A stretch of 46,109 nucleotides of DNA from a virus. Below the pieces are notes generated by a model. It made no database searches. It worked only from the letters and a program-made list of their open reading frames with translations, and was not told the DNA's origin. The DNA is taken from IMG/VR virus record IMGVR_UViG_3300005511_000015, positions 1 through 46,109 of that record. One strand, 5' to 3'. Below are positions 24,759 to 31,657 of the stretch, piece after piece (position 1 is the stretch's first letter; each line of letters starts with the position of its first letter). Both the position numbers and the translations under genes were made by a program.

Positions 24759-25009
24759 GTAACACTGATCTTGAAGTCGCCCTCTTCCCCGTTCTCGACG
24801 GGCTGCGGCGCCTTGCCTTCCACGCGGTCCATGATCTCTCTGAACGCCGGCACGTCGCCTTCCTGGGCCTTGGCAATGATTGCAGCCAACATGCGATCCA
24901 GCGCAGCCCCATCGGCATCCTGAAGTCTTGCAATGAGCTTCTGAGTGATGATGCGGGGCTTCTTGTGATTGGCCTTTTTGCCCTCTTGGTTTCCGGCTTC
25001 AAACGGCAT
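24743..25009 (-). CDS. terS: Terminase small subunit (DUF5681-like)
   Basis: 88 aa. The beginning MPFEAGNQEGKKANHKKPR matches the FxxGNQEGxKA motif of DUF5681-type small terminase proteins. Helical sequence follows (ALDRMLAAIIAKAQEGDVPA). It recognises phage DNA and recruits TerL. The gene overlaps terL by 16 bases in the normal order. Confidence 0.75.
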   Translation of the reverse strand: MPFEAGNQEGKKANHKKPRIITQKLIARLQDADGAALDRMLAAIIAKAQEGDVPAFREIMDRVEGKAPQPVENGEEGDFKISVTWLKS

Positions 25010-25021
25010 GTTGCATTCAGG

Positions 25022-25294
25022 TTACGTTTTTGTAAGCTTTAGCTTTTCTTCGGTCAGGGCAATGAATTTGGGTATCGAAGCAAGGTGCCAGCTATCCGCC
25101 TCCATTGACATCAGATGGCGGTACAAATCTTGATAGGCTGATGGCGATCCATACGCACTCGCCCAGTCAACATCCTTCGGCGCTTCCACAGCCTTTGGCT
25201 CCTCAATCGGCACGCCCATGATCTGCTTTACCCGCTCCTGCTCTATTTCTTCCATGCGCTTGCGGATGGATTCACTGTCGTCTGCTATGTTCAT
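25022..25294 (-). CDS. Hypothetical protein before the terminase genes
   Basis: 90 aa from the ATG at 25294, which overlaps the upstream stop (ATGA). An earlier in-frame start at 25312 is less likely. It is helical and charged at the N-terminus (SIRKRMEEIEQERVKQIMGV), with a second part ASAYGSPSAYQDLYRHL. No family is recognised. Confidence 0.65.
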   Translation of the reverse strand: MNIADDSESIRKRMEEIEQERVKQIMGVPIEEPKAVEAPKDVDWASAYGSPSAYQDLYRHLMSMEADSWHLASIPKFIALTEEKLKLTKT

Positions 25295-25491
25295 GGCTCG
25301 AACTTCACCCACTTTTGGAGCATGGCGGGATCAAAGCAATCCCTGTGAACCACGCCCTCAACGAACCATATAGCCGGAATAAAGCCATCTTCGCGGGTCA
25401 TCTCGACCGTCATTAAGGGCCCACCAGACAGCAATGAAACAACATCGCCATCCTTGAACTGCATGAACGCCGCCCTGTCAGCTGCGCTCAT
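25291..25491 (-). CDS. YodC-like protein (DUF2158)
   Basis: 66 aa. FKDGDVVSLLSGGPLMTVEM is the core signature of DUF2158, with WFVEGVVHRDCFDPAML after it. It is a small single-domain beta protein of unknown function, common in bacteria and phages. It overlaps the genes on both sides by four bases, within the pre-terminase block. Confidence 0.75.
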   Translation of the reverse strand: MSAADRAAFMQFKDGDVVSLLSGGPLMTVEMTREDGFIPAIWFVEGVVHRDCFDPAMLQKWVKFEP

Positions 25492-25712
25492 TGTGGACCC
25501 CCATTCGTAAACTCGCTGAACTCAGCAATCGCGTCGTCAGCCTCTTTCTCGATCTGGCTCGCAACGCGCTCGATCTCTTCAGATACGGCCTCATGCTTCT
25601 TGCCGGCCTCGTCCAGCTTGGCAATGGCAGCATCCCGCCGATCCTTGCCTTGCTTTTTTAACGCATCCAGACGCGCCCTGATCGATCCTGGCTCGTATCC
25701 TGAAACGCTCAT
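25488..25712 (-). CDS. Coiled-coil hypothetical protein (possible frameshift extension)
   Basis: 74 aa and almost wholly helical (KKHEAVSEEIERVASQIEKE). A GAAGAG motif lies 9 bases before the ATG, so it can start on its own. Its frame is open upstream all the way to the A10 run near the end of the preceding ORF. A -1 slip there would fuse the two proteins. Confidence 0.65.
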   Translation of the reverse strand: MSVSGYEPGSIRARLDALKKQGKDRRDAAIAKLDEAGKKHEAVSEEIERVASQIEKEADDAIAEFSEFTNGGPQ

Positions 25713-25735
25713 GCCTGATATCTCTTCAATGACCG

Positions 25736-26035
25736 CTATGGGATGCTCTGAATTTTTTTTTTACGCTCAAGCGCCGCTTCAATGTCCGATGCCGTGGCCT
25801 CTGGACCTACCTCGACCTCTTCGTCCCCGATTTGGAAGATCTGGGTTCTTCCTCCCAGCCCGTAGCGCATAGTCGCATCTTTCCCGCCCGGAAGATGTCT
25901 TAGCGCCTGCCTGATCGCGTTGATGCTCATGCGTTCTTGACACCTGATGTCGTTGAGGGCCACTGCAAGGTTAGCTGCAAGCCATGCAAGGTCATTGTCA
26001 CTAACCAGCGTCATTGGTCTAGGGAAGCCGCTCAA
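25736..26035 (-). CDS. Hypothetical protein ending at an A10 run
   Basis: 99 aa from a TTG at 26035 that has GAAGGAA just upstream; an ATG at 26014 (92 aa, MTLVSDNDLAWLAANLAVAL) is the alternative. The protein is helical, with a short beta part (RYGLGGRTQIFQIGDEEVEV). Near the 3' end ten consecutive A residues encode KKK, and the frame stops five codons later. No function is known. Confidence 0.6.
   Translation of the reverse strand: MSGFPRPMTLVSDNDLAWLAANLAVALNDIRCQERMSINAIRQALRHLPGGKDATMRYGLGGRTQIFQIGDEEVEVGPEATASDIEAALERKKKIQSIP
25753..25762 (-). promoter_or_regulatory. A10 slippage site
   Basis: Ten A residues in sense orientation near the end of the preceding ORF. A net -1 shift reads on as NSEHPIAVIEEISG and enters the frame of the next gene without a stop. 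Long A runs promote both ribosomal and transcriptional slippage. Confidence 0.5.
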
Positions 26036-26174
26036 CCAATTCCTTCAGCCGATCAACATAAACTGCCATGGTCGCCTTTGACGGCTGCCGGGCCCCCGGA
26101 ACGCCAACAATGGCCAATAGATTGGCGTATTGAGCGATCACGGCCTTGGTCTCGATCTCTACTTGGTTCATCAC
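26019..26174 (-). CDS. Small helical hypothetical protein
   Basis: 51 aa from the ATG at 26174, selected because a GGAG lies 8 bases before it. The frame is open further upstream to 26375, but that part contains two stable hairpins and reads poorly. The sequence MNQVEIETKAVIAQYANLLA is helical. Function is unknown. Confidence 0.55.
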   Translation of the reverse strand: MMNQVEIETKAVIAQYANLLAIVGVPGARQPSKATMAVYVDRLKELVERLP

Positions 26175-26210
26175 ATTCTCCTGCCTGACTGGCCGGGCTT
26201 GATACCGGCT

Positions 26211-26236
26211 GCTCACGGGCGGCTCGTTTTGTGAGC
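26211..26236 (-). repeat. Hairpin with conserved 14-nt loop, copy 2
   Basis: In minus sense GCTCAC-AAAACGAGCCGCCC-GTGAGC. The 6-bp stem differs from that of copy 1, but the 14-base loop differs at only one position. It lies in the leader of the 51-aa gene. Confidence 0.6.
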
Positions 26237-26279
26237 TGACTTGTACCCTTGCGGCCCCTTTCGGCATCTCTTGCGAGAG

Positions 26280-26305
26280 TGAGGCGGGCGGCTCCTTTTG
26301 CCTCA
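26280..26305 (-). repeat. Hairpin with conserved 14-nt loop, copy 1
   Basis: In minus sense TGAGGC-AAAAGGAGCCGCCC-GCCTCA: a perfect 6-bp stem closing a 14-base loop that includes an AAAAGGAG ribosome-site-like motif. The second copy lies 69 bases further along with a different but equally complementary stem. Confidence 0.6.
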
Positions 26306-26431
26306 GTACCAGTACCCTACCGTCGTGCGTGTCCTTCCACGCCGCAGTCAGAACTTTTTGTACCACAAAACCCACTGTCTGATCACCAGTCGTGGCGGAT
26401 CAACTTGCTCCGCTGGTCATTGTCCCCAAAC

Positions 26432-26635
26432 TCAACCAGCGTCATTCTCTGGCGCTTGATACGGAATCCCATCTATCCCGGCACCATGGTAAGGCACCAT
26501 CTCGCAAACCACTTCAGTTCCAGATTCCGCCATACGGTTGAACTGCTCTACCATCGCTAACGCCATCTCTTCCAAAGTCTCAGGCCGATGCCAGGTCTTG
26601 GTGGCGAAATCAGCGTAGATCACGGTTGCGGACAT
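26432..26635 (-). CDS. Hypothetical protein
   Basis: 67 aa from the ATG at 26635 (MSATVIYADFATKTWHRPET), preceded by GGGAAAG. The frame is open to a GTG at 26737, but the extra part has low-complexity Arg/Ala sequence. It is helical in the middle (EEMALAMVEQFNRMAESG). Function is unknown. Confidence 0.55.
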   Translation of the reverse strand: MSATVIYADFATKTWHRPETLEEMALAMVEQFNRMAESGTEVVCEMVPYHGAGIDGIPYQAPENDAG

Positions 26636-26725
26636 TCGCTTTCCCGACGGGGCGCGACTCCCGCATCCAATGGCCGAGGCGCGCGCAACGGCCGCGTATA
26701 GCTTTTTACGCCACGGGATTAGGGT

Positions 26726-26820
26726 TTCGGGCACCACTCAGCATGTCGAGAGCCTCGGCACGTAAGTCGGCCGCGTCAGCAGGGGGATGCGCTCTATCGG
26801 TTTGCTTGAGGGTGCCCGAA
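26726..26820. repeat. 10-bp inverted repeat with 75-bp spacer
   Basis: TTCGGGCACC (26726-26735) and GGTGCCCGAA (26811-26820) are perfect inverted copies in a non-coding stretch between the HNH gene and the next gene. It may be a protein-binding site or the edge of a past insertion. Nothing else is seen in this interval except the terminator beside it. Confidence 0.4.
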
Positions 26821-26831
26821 CTCGGAAATAG

Positions 26832-26861
26832 AAAAACCCGCGACCAGTTTCCCGGCGCGGG
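26832..26861 (-). terminator. Intrinsic terminator downstream of the HNH gene
   Basis: In minus sense CCCGCGCCGG-GAAA-CTGGTCGCGGG runs into TTTTTC. The stem has one bulged T and one G-U pair and carries a GNRA loop. It lies after the replication-block HNH gene and would separate that transcript from the pre-terminase genes. Confidence 0.8.
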
Positions 26862-26933
26862 CTATCTTGTGATCTACGTGCTGATGGCAAATCACTCGGA
26901 TGGTGGCTTTGGTACACCTAGTTACTCCCGGTG

Positions 26934-27272
26934 TCAATACCCTATACCGGTTGGGGGTACAGCCGCTTGTGGCGGCTTGAAACGTTGATCCTTCCTGTAT
27001 GAGGACCGCGCGTCTTCCCGGCTTGCGGCCGCCTCAAAAGCCCAAGATGGAGCAATCGTGTCACTACGACGCACGTTGCATGTGCGACACGCCATAACGA
27101 TGTTGCGCCACGCAGTAGATCCGCCGTGAGCGCGCGGCATCAATTCATCAACGGTTGACGCCTCGAACGGGACCAGTTCATGGCACCAAAAGCATTTATC
27201 CCCCTGATGCTCATGCAAATAAACCCTGCGCCTGCGCCTTTCGATGCTGTTGCGGCGATTTTTCTTGCTCAT
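26934..27272 (-). CDS. HNH endonuclease
   Basis: 112 aa from the ATG at 27272 overlapping the previous stop (ATGA). CFWCHELVPF, STVDELMPRAHGGSTAWRNI and ACRTCNVRRSD show two CxxC zinc sites around a DELMPRAHGG...N core of the HNH type. Small HNH proteins of this kind occur near terminase genes and may assist packaging, or act as free homing nucleases. A terminator follows. Confidence 0.85.
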   Translation of the reverse strand: MSKKNRRNSIERRRRRVYLHEHQGDKCFWCHELVPFEASTVDELMPRAHGGSTAWRNIVMACRTCNVRRSDTIAPSWAFEAAASREDARSSYRKDQRFKPPQAAVPPTGIGY

Positions 27273-27823
27273 CGCCCCTTCTCCATCGCAAAGCCATAAA
27301 CCAGCGCTAAGCAATCCAAACACTCACGAAACCGCATCCCGTAGTATTCCTCCCACCTCTTCCCGGTCAGCCCTCTCGACTGCGCAATCTGCGCCCGCGT
27401 CTTGCTGTGAACCAAAACGTCGTGCGTCAGCGCCGCGCCATCCTGACCAAGCGCCCGATATACAATCGCCAATTGCCTTGCAGCCCGCCTCTGGGCCTCC
27501 GTGATAGGCTCCGGCATCACGCCCCCATCCACGGCTTCCTTTGACGGATCAATCGCCCTCGGCCCTCTCTCGGCGGTCTCAAAGTCGCTCTGAAACTCCC
27601 GCCCCGCCTGGTACTGCGCTTCGTCGATCATGTGGCGAGCATGGAGGTCTGCCAAAGGATCGTCCCGAGTTGAGCGCATGACGATGATCTTTCCCCCCGC
27701 CTCGTATGGGTCATCCACCTCTTTTGGTGTCAGGTAATTCTCTACGCCGCGATTGGAATCTGACGCGCGTCGATCGTGTGCCTTGGATGGGTCGTAAGGC
27801 TGCCTGCGCTTGGTTCGTGCCAC
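27269..27823 (-). CDS. Conserved hypothetical protein, possible HTH
   Basis: 184 aa from a GTG. The C-terminal half reads LGQDGAALTHDVLVHSKTRA then AQSRGLTGKRWEEYYGMRFR, resembling a helix-turn-helix-like unit seen in phage proteins near terminase or replication genes. Residues 65-95 are charged. A DNA-binding role is likely; the family name is uncertain. Confidence 0.65.
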   Translation of the reverse strand: MARTKRRQPYDPSKAHDRRASDSNRGVENYLTPKEVDDPYEAGGKIIVMRSTRDDPLADLHARHMIDEAQYQAGREFQSDFETAERGPRAIDPSKEAVDGGVMPEPITEAQRRAARQLAIVYRALGQDGAALTHDVLVHSKTRAQIAQSRGLTGKRWEEYYGMRFRECLDCLALVYGFAMEKGR

Positions 27824-27846
27824 TGTGATGCCCCGGTGTGATACTG

Positions 27847-28224
27847 TTATCGGCCCTGCGCCGCTCGTTTCGCACGCACCAACTCAACCTTACGCAGGTA
27901 ATCCTGGTGTTCCTCGCAGGCCCGCCTAACCTCGAATACGCTGGGCAGCCACTGTGATTTGCTCGGCAGGCCCGTCCTCGGGTCCGTGATGTAGTCGATC
28001 ACCTCCGGCGGGTACTCGCTCAATACCGATGCCGTCGCCGCCGCATAGATCTCCGGGTCGCTCGCCTCCGCTTTGCGATAGCAGCCGAACATCAGGGACG
28101 CTCGCGTTGAGGCGTGCACTCGGAGAAGGCGGGCGTTCTCCAAAGCTAATTCCTTGTTCCGCATGTCTTCGGGCGATGTGACTGAGAGATTTAGCTTCTT
28201 GAACCGATGTTCCTGATCGTCCAT
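27847..28224 (-). CDS. Conserved phage replication-region protein
   Basis: 125 aa from the ATG at 28224. The central part MFGCYRKAEASDPEIYAAAT and VLSEYPPEVIDYITDPRTGL resembles proteins that follow replisome-organiser genes in Rhizobiales prophages. A role in helicase loading or replication control is inferred only. Its first 299 bases overlap the 3' end of the preceding replication gene in a different frame. Confidence 0.75.
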   Translation of the reverse strand: MDDQEHRFKKLNLSVTSPEDMRNKELALENARLLRVHASTRASLMFGCYRKAEASDPEIYAAATASVLSEYPPEVIDYITDPRTGLPSKSQWLPSVFEVRRACEEHQDYLRKVELVRAKRAAQGR

Positions 28225-28924
28225 TTGCCACCTGTGCAGGCTGGTCTTCCCAGCGGTTTTGGTTGAGGAAGGTTGCGGGATTGAGCCAAGCCCGGTCGGG
28301 CGGCTTTTCGCGGATGTATGCGAACACCCCCTCAACAATGGCATCGAGGCCGGCGCGCTTTCTGGCAGCAACGAAGGCTTTTAAGGCAGCAGGCTTGCCA
28401 ACCTTGTTCGGCCAAGCCTCCCAAAAACCAGCGAACTCGAAATCATACGAAAGCGCGTCTTCGCGCGTATCTTTCTTGTCTAGCCTCTGGCTTCTGGCTT
28501 CTGGCTTCTGGGCTTTATCCCCCCCGTTATCCGTTGGGTTATCCTGGGGGTTAACCCCACCCTTAACCGTTGGGTTGCCACCTTTCTTGCCATTCTCCTT
28601 ATCTTTGATAGCCTTAGCGTGGTCGCGTCGCATACGACGTGAATAGATCGTTCCGTCTTCGTCCCTGCTAAAAACCCCGTTTGTTTCCAGCTCCAAAAGA
28701 AGAAAAATGCACTCTTTTTCGGAGATTCCAGCGAGGCCGGCGAGCTGCTTTTTGTCTATGCGCTTACCGTTGACGAGCAGCGATCCGTAATTATCCGCCG
28801 CGTGCATGATGCACATCATCTCGGCCCATAGCCCGCGCGCACCGATGGAGCACAGGCGCAACATTGCGTCCGCCCTCCAATCGGCGGGATAAAACTTCAT
28901 CCAGGGATTCCCGGCTGGCTTCAA
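27926..28924 (-). CDS. Winged-helix replisome-organiser-like protein
   Basis: 332 aa. Residues 1-105 (NPWMKFYPADWRADAMLRLC, IDKKQLAGLAGISEKECIFL) match DUF1376/replisome-organiser N-termini with a winged helix. Then comes a low-complexity linker, and a C-terminal part FEFAGFWEAWPNKVGKPAAL...WLNPATFLNQNRWED typical of DnaD/DnaC-like initiator proteins. Past residue 235 the sequence is Arg/Ser-rich and overlaps the next gene, so the true C-terminus may have been shorter. It probably recruits host helicase to the phage origin. Confidence 0.75.
   Translation of the reverse strand: MKPAGNPWMKFYPADWRADAMLRLCSIGARGLWAEMMCIMHAADNYGSLLVNGKRIDKKQLAGLAGISEKECIFLLLELETNGVFSRDEDGTIYSRRMRRDHAKAIKDKENGKKGGNPTVKGGVNPQDNPTDNGGDKAQKPEARSQRLDKKDTREDALSYDFEFAGFWEAWPNKVGKPAALKAFVAARKRAGLDAIVEGVFAYIREKPPDRAWLNPATFLNQNRWEDQPAQVANGRSGTSVQEAKSLSHIARRHAEQGISFGERPPSPSARLNASVPDVRLLSQSGGERPGDLCGGDGIGIERVPAGGDRLHHGPEDGPAEQITVAAQRIRG
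28486..28511. repeat. 7-bp tandem repeat in a coding linker
   Basis: TCTGGCT is repeated 3.7 times within the linker of the replisome-organiser-like gene. The unit is not a multiple of three, so loss or gain of one copy would shift the frame. It could act as a slipped-strand switch. Confidence 0.7.
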
Positions 28925-29169
28925 GCGAGCATCCCCAATGCGTGCATGTAGGTTTCCAGGATCTGATCCTGAGCGGCCCGATCTTCGGAACTAAGCTTCC
29001 GCAACGCGATTATTTTGCGTAGCGCCTTAGTGTCGAAGCCATTGCCCTTGGCTTCCGAAAAAATGTCGCCGCGGTCGTCAGTGAGCCCCTTGATCTGCTC
29101 GTTGACGCTCTCAATACGCTCCACGATAGCCTTCAGTTGAGCGTTGCTGTTGTGACCCGTCTCTGTCAT
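28921..29169 (-). CDS. gapR: GapR-like nucleoid protein (DUF2312)
   Basis: 82 aa from the ATG at 29169, after GGGGAAG. LKAIVERIESVNEQIKGLTD, DRGDIFSEAKGNGFDTKAL and IIALRKLSSEDR are the GapR hallmarks. Alphaproteobacterial GapR binds overtwisted AT-rich DNA and supports replication and chromosome organisation. In the phage it may aid replication or compete with host GapR. The start lies 59 bases inside the VRR-NUC gene. Confidence 0.9.
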   Translation of the reverse strand: MTETGHNSNAQLKAIVERIESVNEQIKGLTDDRGDIFSEAKGNGFDTKALRKIIALRKLSSEDRAAQDQILETYMHALGMLA

Positions 29170-29551
29170 TTTCTTCCCCTGCTGTTGGATTTGACGCAGA
29201 CGCAACAGAACGCTTTAAGATGTTGTAATATTCGAGGGTCACCAGCGCCTCGTCCAACGAGTGGGCGACCTCAACAACGGCCCCGCAACGGCGCATTGCC
29301 TCATGGCACTCGCTCTGCAAGGCAGTGGGGCGGCCCTTGGCAGCCTTTAACTCCAAGGCGTACATCCGGCCCCGCTTGAGAAATATCAAATCAGGAACGC
29401 CGGCAACGACGCCCAGCGCCTTGAATAGCCGCCCCTCGAATGCTGTCCGCTTCCCTCCATTGGCTGGGTGGAAATAGAACACGTCCGGCTCCGCTCTCGC
29501 ATTGAGATGCGCGACAACAGCCTTGTGAATTTCTTGCTCAGGGCGTTTCAA
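29111..29551 (-). CDS. VRR-NUC domain nuclease
   Basis: 146 aa. FEGRLFKALGVVAGVPDLIF followed by GRMYALELKAAKGRPTALQS gives the PD-(D/E)xK core of VRR-NUC nucleases (Asp in GVPDL, E-x-K in LELK). Family members cut branched or flapped DNA in phage replication and recombination. The start is taken as TTG at 29551: it overlaps the previous stop (TTGA) and is 8 bases after AAGGAG. A GTG at 29560 falls inside that ribosome site. Confidence 0.85.
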   Translation of the reverse strand: MKRPEQEIHKAVVAHLNARAEPDVFYFHPANGGKRTAFEGRLFKALGVVAGVPDLIFLKRGRMYALELKAAKGRPTALQSECHEAMRRCGAVVEVAHSLDEALVTLEYYNILKRSVASASNPTAGEENDRDGSQQQRSTEGYRGAY

Positions 29552-29682
29552 GCCGCGCACTCCTTGCGGAGCAGGGCCGCCACTTGGGCCACACGCAGCT
29601 CATGCCGAAGCTTGTCCCGGCGCCTCGGACTCGCAGTCTTAAGCGCCTTCTTGCGCCGGTTGATGATGGTGCGGATCTTCAT
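29548..29682 (-). CDS. Very basic 44-residue protein
   Basis: From the ATG at 29682, which overlaps the preceding stop (ATGA): MKIRTIINRRKKALKTASPR and so on, with about a third Arg/Lys. It likely binds nucleic acid or nucleoprotein. Its last codons contain the ribosome site of the VRR-NUC gene, so the two are translationally coupled. Not recognised. Confidence 0.55.
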   Translation of the reverse strand: MKIRTIINRRKKALKTASPRRRDKLRHELRVAQVAALLRKECAA

Positions 29683-29858
29683 TCGGCGGCCTCCAACTGC
29701 GGCTTGCCTTCCGTGTAGAAGTCCACGATGGCCATCATCTTGTGCAGCCATGCAGTCGTCACGACGGAATAGCCAAGCTCTGCAAGCTCGACCCGAAGCT
29801 TCTCCATGCGGATGCGCTTCTGCTCCGGACTGCGATCGATAACCAAATCTTCCATCAT
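29679..29858 (-). CDS. 59-residue hypothetical protein
   Basis: Starts MMEDLVIDRSPEQKRIRMEK and continues as helical sequence ending in GKPQLEAAE. It is bounded by ATGA overlaps at both ends, between the DnaA-like gene and the basic protein gene, which supports it as a real gene. Function is unknown. Confidence 0.65.
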   Translation of the reverse strand: MMEDLVIDRSPEQKRIRMEKLRVELAELGYSVVTTAWLHKMMAIVDFYTEGKPQLEAAE

Positions 29859-30340
29859 GCGCTCAACACCTCCCGGAGATACTGAGCATCCTGCACAATC
29901 GGGTCACGACCATCCTTGACCATGCCATCCATCCTTCGGATGCTGTGCAGGACTGACGTGTGGTCGCGGTGGAAGAACTTGCCCAGCGTCGGCAGCCCGT
30001 GTGCCGTGAACTCGCGCGCCAGGTACATCGCCACCATGCGCGGACGCTGGACCTTGTGATCCCGCCTCGGGGAAATCATGTCGTTGTGGCTGATGCCGAA
30101 GTGCATGCAGACAACGCGCTTGATCGCGTCAACTGTAAGCTTCCCTGTCGGGACCGGAAGGATTCCGATCTCAATGGGAATGGCCACTTCTGGCTCTGAC
30201 TTGATCTCAATCAGCTTGGCGCGCGTGGCCTGAAACGGCACCGAGTAATCATGGTGCTCCTTGAGCAAAGCCAACAGTCGTTTCGTGGCGATCTCGGCCT
30301 TTGTGCCAAAGTCGCAGTCGTCGTTGATGGATAAACGCAT
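29855..30340 (-). CDS. DnaA domain IV-like DNA-binding protein
   Basis: 161 aa. The C-terminal 95 residues are a DnaA domain IV: VVCMHFGISHNDMISPRRDH, QRPRMVAMYLAREFT and FFHRDHTSVLHSIRRM, the last being the DnaA signature that contacts DnaA boxes. The AAA+ ATPase domain III of host DnaA is absent, so it probably binds origin-like sites without ATPase action, as an initiator or competitor of host DnaA. An AGGGCAGGGG ribosome site lies before the ATG. Confidence 0.85.
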   Translation of the reverse strand: MRLSINDDCDFGTKAEIATKRLLALLKEHHDYSVPFQATRAKLIEIKSEPEVAIPIEIGILPVPTGKLTVDAIKRVVCMHFGISHNDMISPRRDHKVQRPRMVAMYLAREFTAHGLPTLGKFFHRDHTSVLHSIRRMDGMVKDGRDPIVQDAQYLREVLSA

Positions 30341-30440
30341 AACCCCTGCCCTCTTTACTGTGCCCGCACATGTGATGGCCGGCGGGCGCTGGCCTACCTC
30401 GGCGGATCTGCTTTGTGAAAGTGTGAATGAGAGTTATGCA

Positions 30441-30932
30441 TCATTTCATCCGCCCCTTAGCCAGCGCACGAACCGGGTAAGGCTGGCCCGAATAAAAATC
30501 CTCGTCCTGTAAAAGCAGGGCAGCCGAACGCGGTGCCTGGTTTGCGTCATCAAGAAGCTCCCGCAGTTTCCGGCGATGCTTGCGCTCGGCGGCGGCCAGA
30601 TCGATCGCCTGAATCCATGCCTTGAGCTGCAGCCACCAGCGCGGCGTGTTGTCGGTCATGACGGCTGATAGAAATTCCCTGCCCCATTCCGATTGGAGAA
30701 GGGAGGCCAGCGCGTCGCCTGGAATTACAACGCGCTCAGATAGCCAGCGTTCACACGCCCGCACGGAATAACCCGTGATGTCAGCGAGATGGTGAGCTGT
30801 CTTCACAGGGAAAACGTCACGCGATTTCCGCATGAGATCGGCATTCAGCCGACGCCCGCGACGGTTCTGGCCGACGCTATCGTCGGTGCCTGTTTTTGCG
30901 CAATTCGCCGTTCTGGCTACTGTTGCCGTCAT
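30441..30932 (-). CDS. Putative DNA-binding protein, head of the replication block
   Basis: 163 aa from the ATG at 30932, preceded by TAGGAG. After a basic region (QNRRGRRLNADLMRK) comes HHLADITGYSVRACERWLSE, a helix-turn-helix-like segment, then a helical C-terminus (LDLAAAERKHRRKLREL region). Position suggests control or initiation of the replication genes. The family is not recognised. Confidence 0.65.
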   Translation of the reverse strand: MTATVARTANCAKTGTDDSVGQNRRGRRLNADLMRKSRDVFPVKTAHHLADITGYSVRACERWLSERVVIPGDALASLLQSEWGREFLSAVMTDNTPRWWLQLKAWIQAIDLAAAERKHRRKLRELLDDANQAPRSAALLLQDEDFYSGQPYPVRALAKGRMK

Positions 30933-31004
30933 CGAAGTTACTCCTACTGGGGACACATGGTGGAAACGAACGTGGGCTTCACACAGATCGGGCTTACCGC
31001 CGCG

Positions 31005-31337
31005 CTAATACTCAACAGGCTGCGCAACCAGCAGCGCATAGACCGCATAACCAACGACACCCAAGGTGACGATGACGCTGGGGGCAGCAAAGAAGGCGAT
31101 GGTGAACGCCCACGAGCCGAACTCGCGATGGTCGATCGGGTCGGGAATAAAATCGCCAGCGACAACTGAATGCCGCTGGCAGTTGGGCTGAGGAGCCTGT
31201 CGCTCACTCGGCCGGGAGGTCGGGAAGAAAATTATGTTGTCGCGCCGCGTTGTGTAGGGCGCGTGCAGAGAGCGGAGCTGCGGTTGATCCCCCGACGTGG
31301 CTCCGCTCGTCACTTTCGGTGTCCGCCAATGCGTCAT
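31005..31337 (-). CDS. Possible membrane protein in the divergent region
   Basis: 110 aa from an ATG with only a weak ribosome site. The last 55 residues look genuine (DPIDHREFGSWAFTIAFFAA, VGYAVYALLVAQPVEY; one or two membrane spans). The first half reads like non-coding sequence. A shorter product from an unusual start is possible. Apart from this, the 430 bases between the two arrays hold no clear gene. Confidence 0.35.
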   Translation of the reverse strand: MTHWRTPKVTSGATSGDQPQLRSLHAPYTTRRDNIIFFPTSRPSERQAPQPNCQRHSVVAGDFIPDPIDHREFGSWAFTIAFFAAPSVIVTLGVVGYAVYALLVAQPVEY

Positions 31338-31363
31338 GGCGCACCCGCTTCCAGGAGAGTGAG

Positions 31364-31462
31364 ATGTTCGATTGGATACTGATCGCGCTCGGCGCGGGTC
31401 TGGTGCTTTGGCTTGCGTTGTTTTTGACCCTCAAATGGCTCTTCCGAAACCATCCGAAATGA
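31364..31462 (+). CDS. 32-residue single-span membrane protein
   Basis: The first gene of the plus-strand array: a strong CCAGGAGAG ribosome site 6 bases before the ATG, then MFDWILIALGAGLVLWLALF and a basic tail (WLFRNHPK). It has one membrane span. Function is unknown. Confidence 0.65.
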   Translation: MFDWILIALGAGLVLWLALFLTLKWLFRNHPK

Positions 31463-31657
31463 AATCGCGCGCTGACGAATCCCAAAATGAGACGATGCGC
31501 ATGGCACGCATGGGAGTTCCGCAGAAGGAACATTTGACTCAATTTTCTCGGGATATCCGTAATTGTATGGATACTGGTGCGCGTGTTTCCTCTTGCGCCC
31601 TGTCAGGTTGTGAACACAGTATGAGCACAAGTGTGATTTGCGGGGGAGTCGCCGGGA

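Noticed and set aside
26175-26375. N-terminal extension of the 51-aa gene to a GTG at 26375
   Set aside because: The GGAG-spaced ATG at 26174 is better and the extension spans two stable hairpins.
30944-31207. Ser/Arg/Pro-rich minus-strand ORF in the divergent region
   Set aside because: Composition is that of a shadow frame; the alternative frame at 31005 contains a better membrane segment.
31534-31564. TTGACT with a possible -10 (CGTAAT or GTAATT) upstream of the 85-aa gene
   Set aside because: A good -35, but the -10 is poor at every allowed spacing; not supported enough to list as a promoter.
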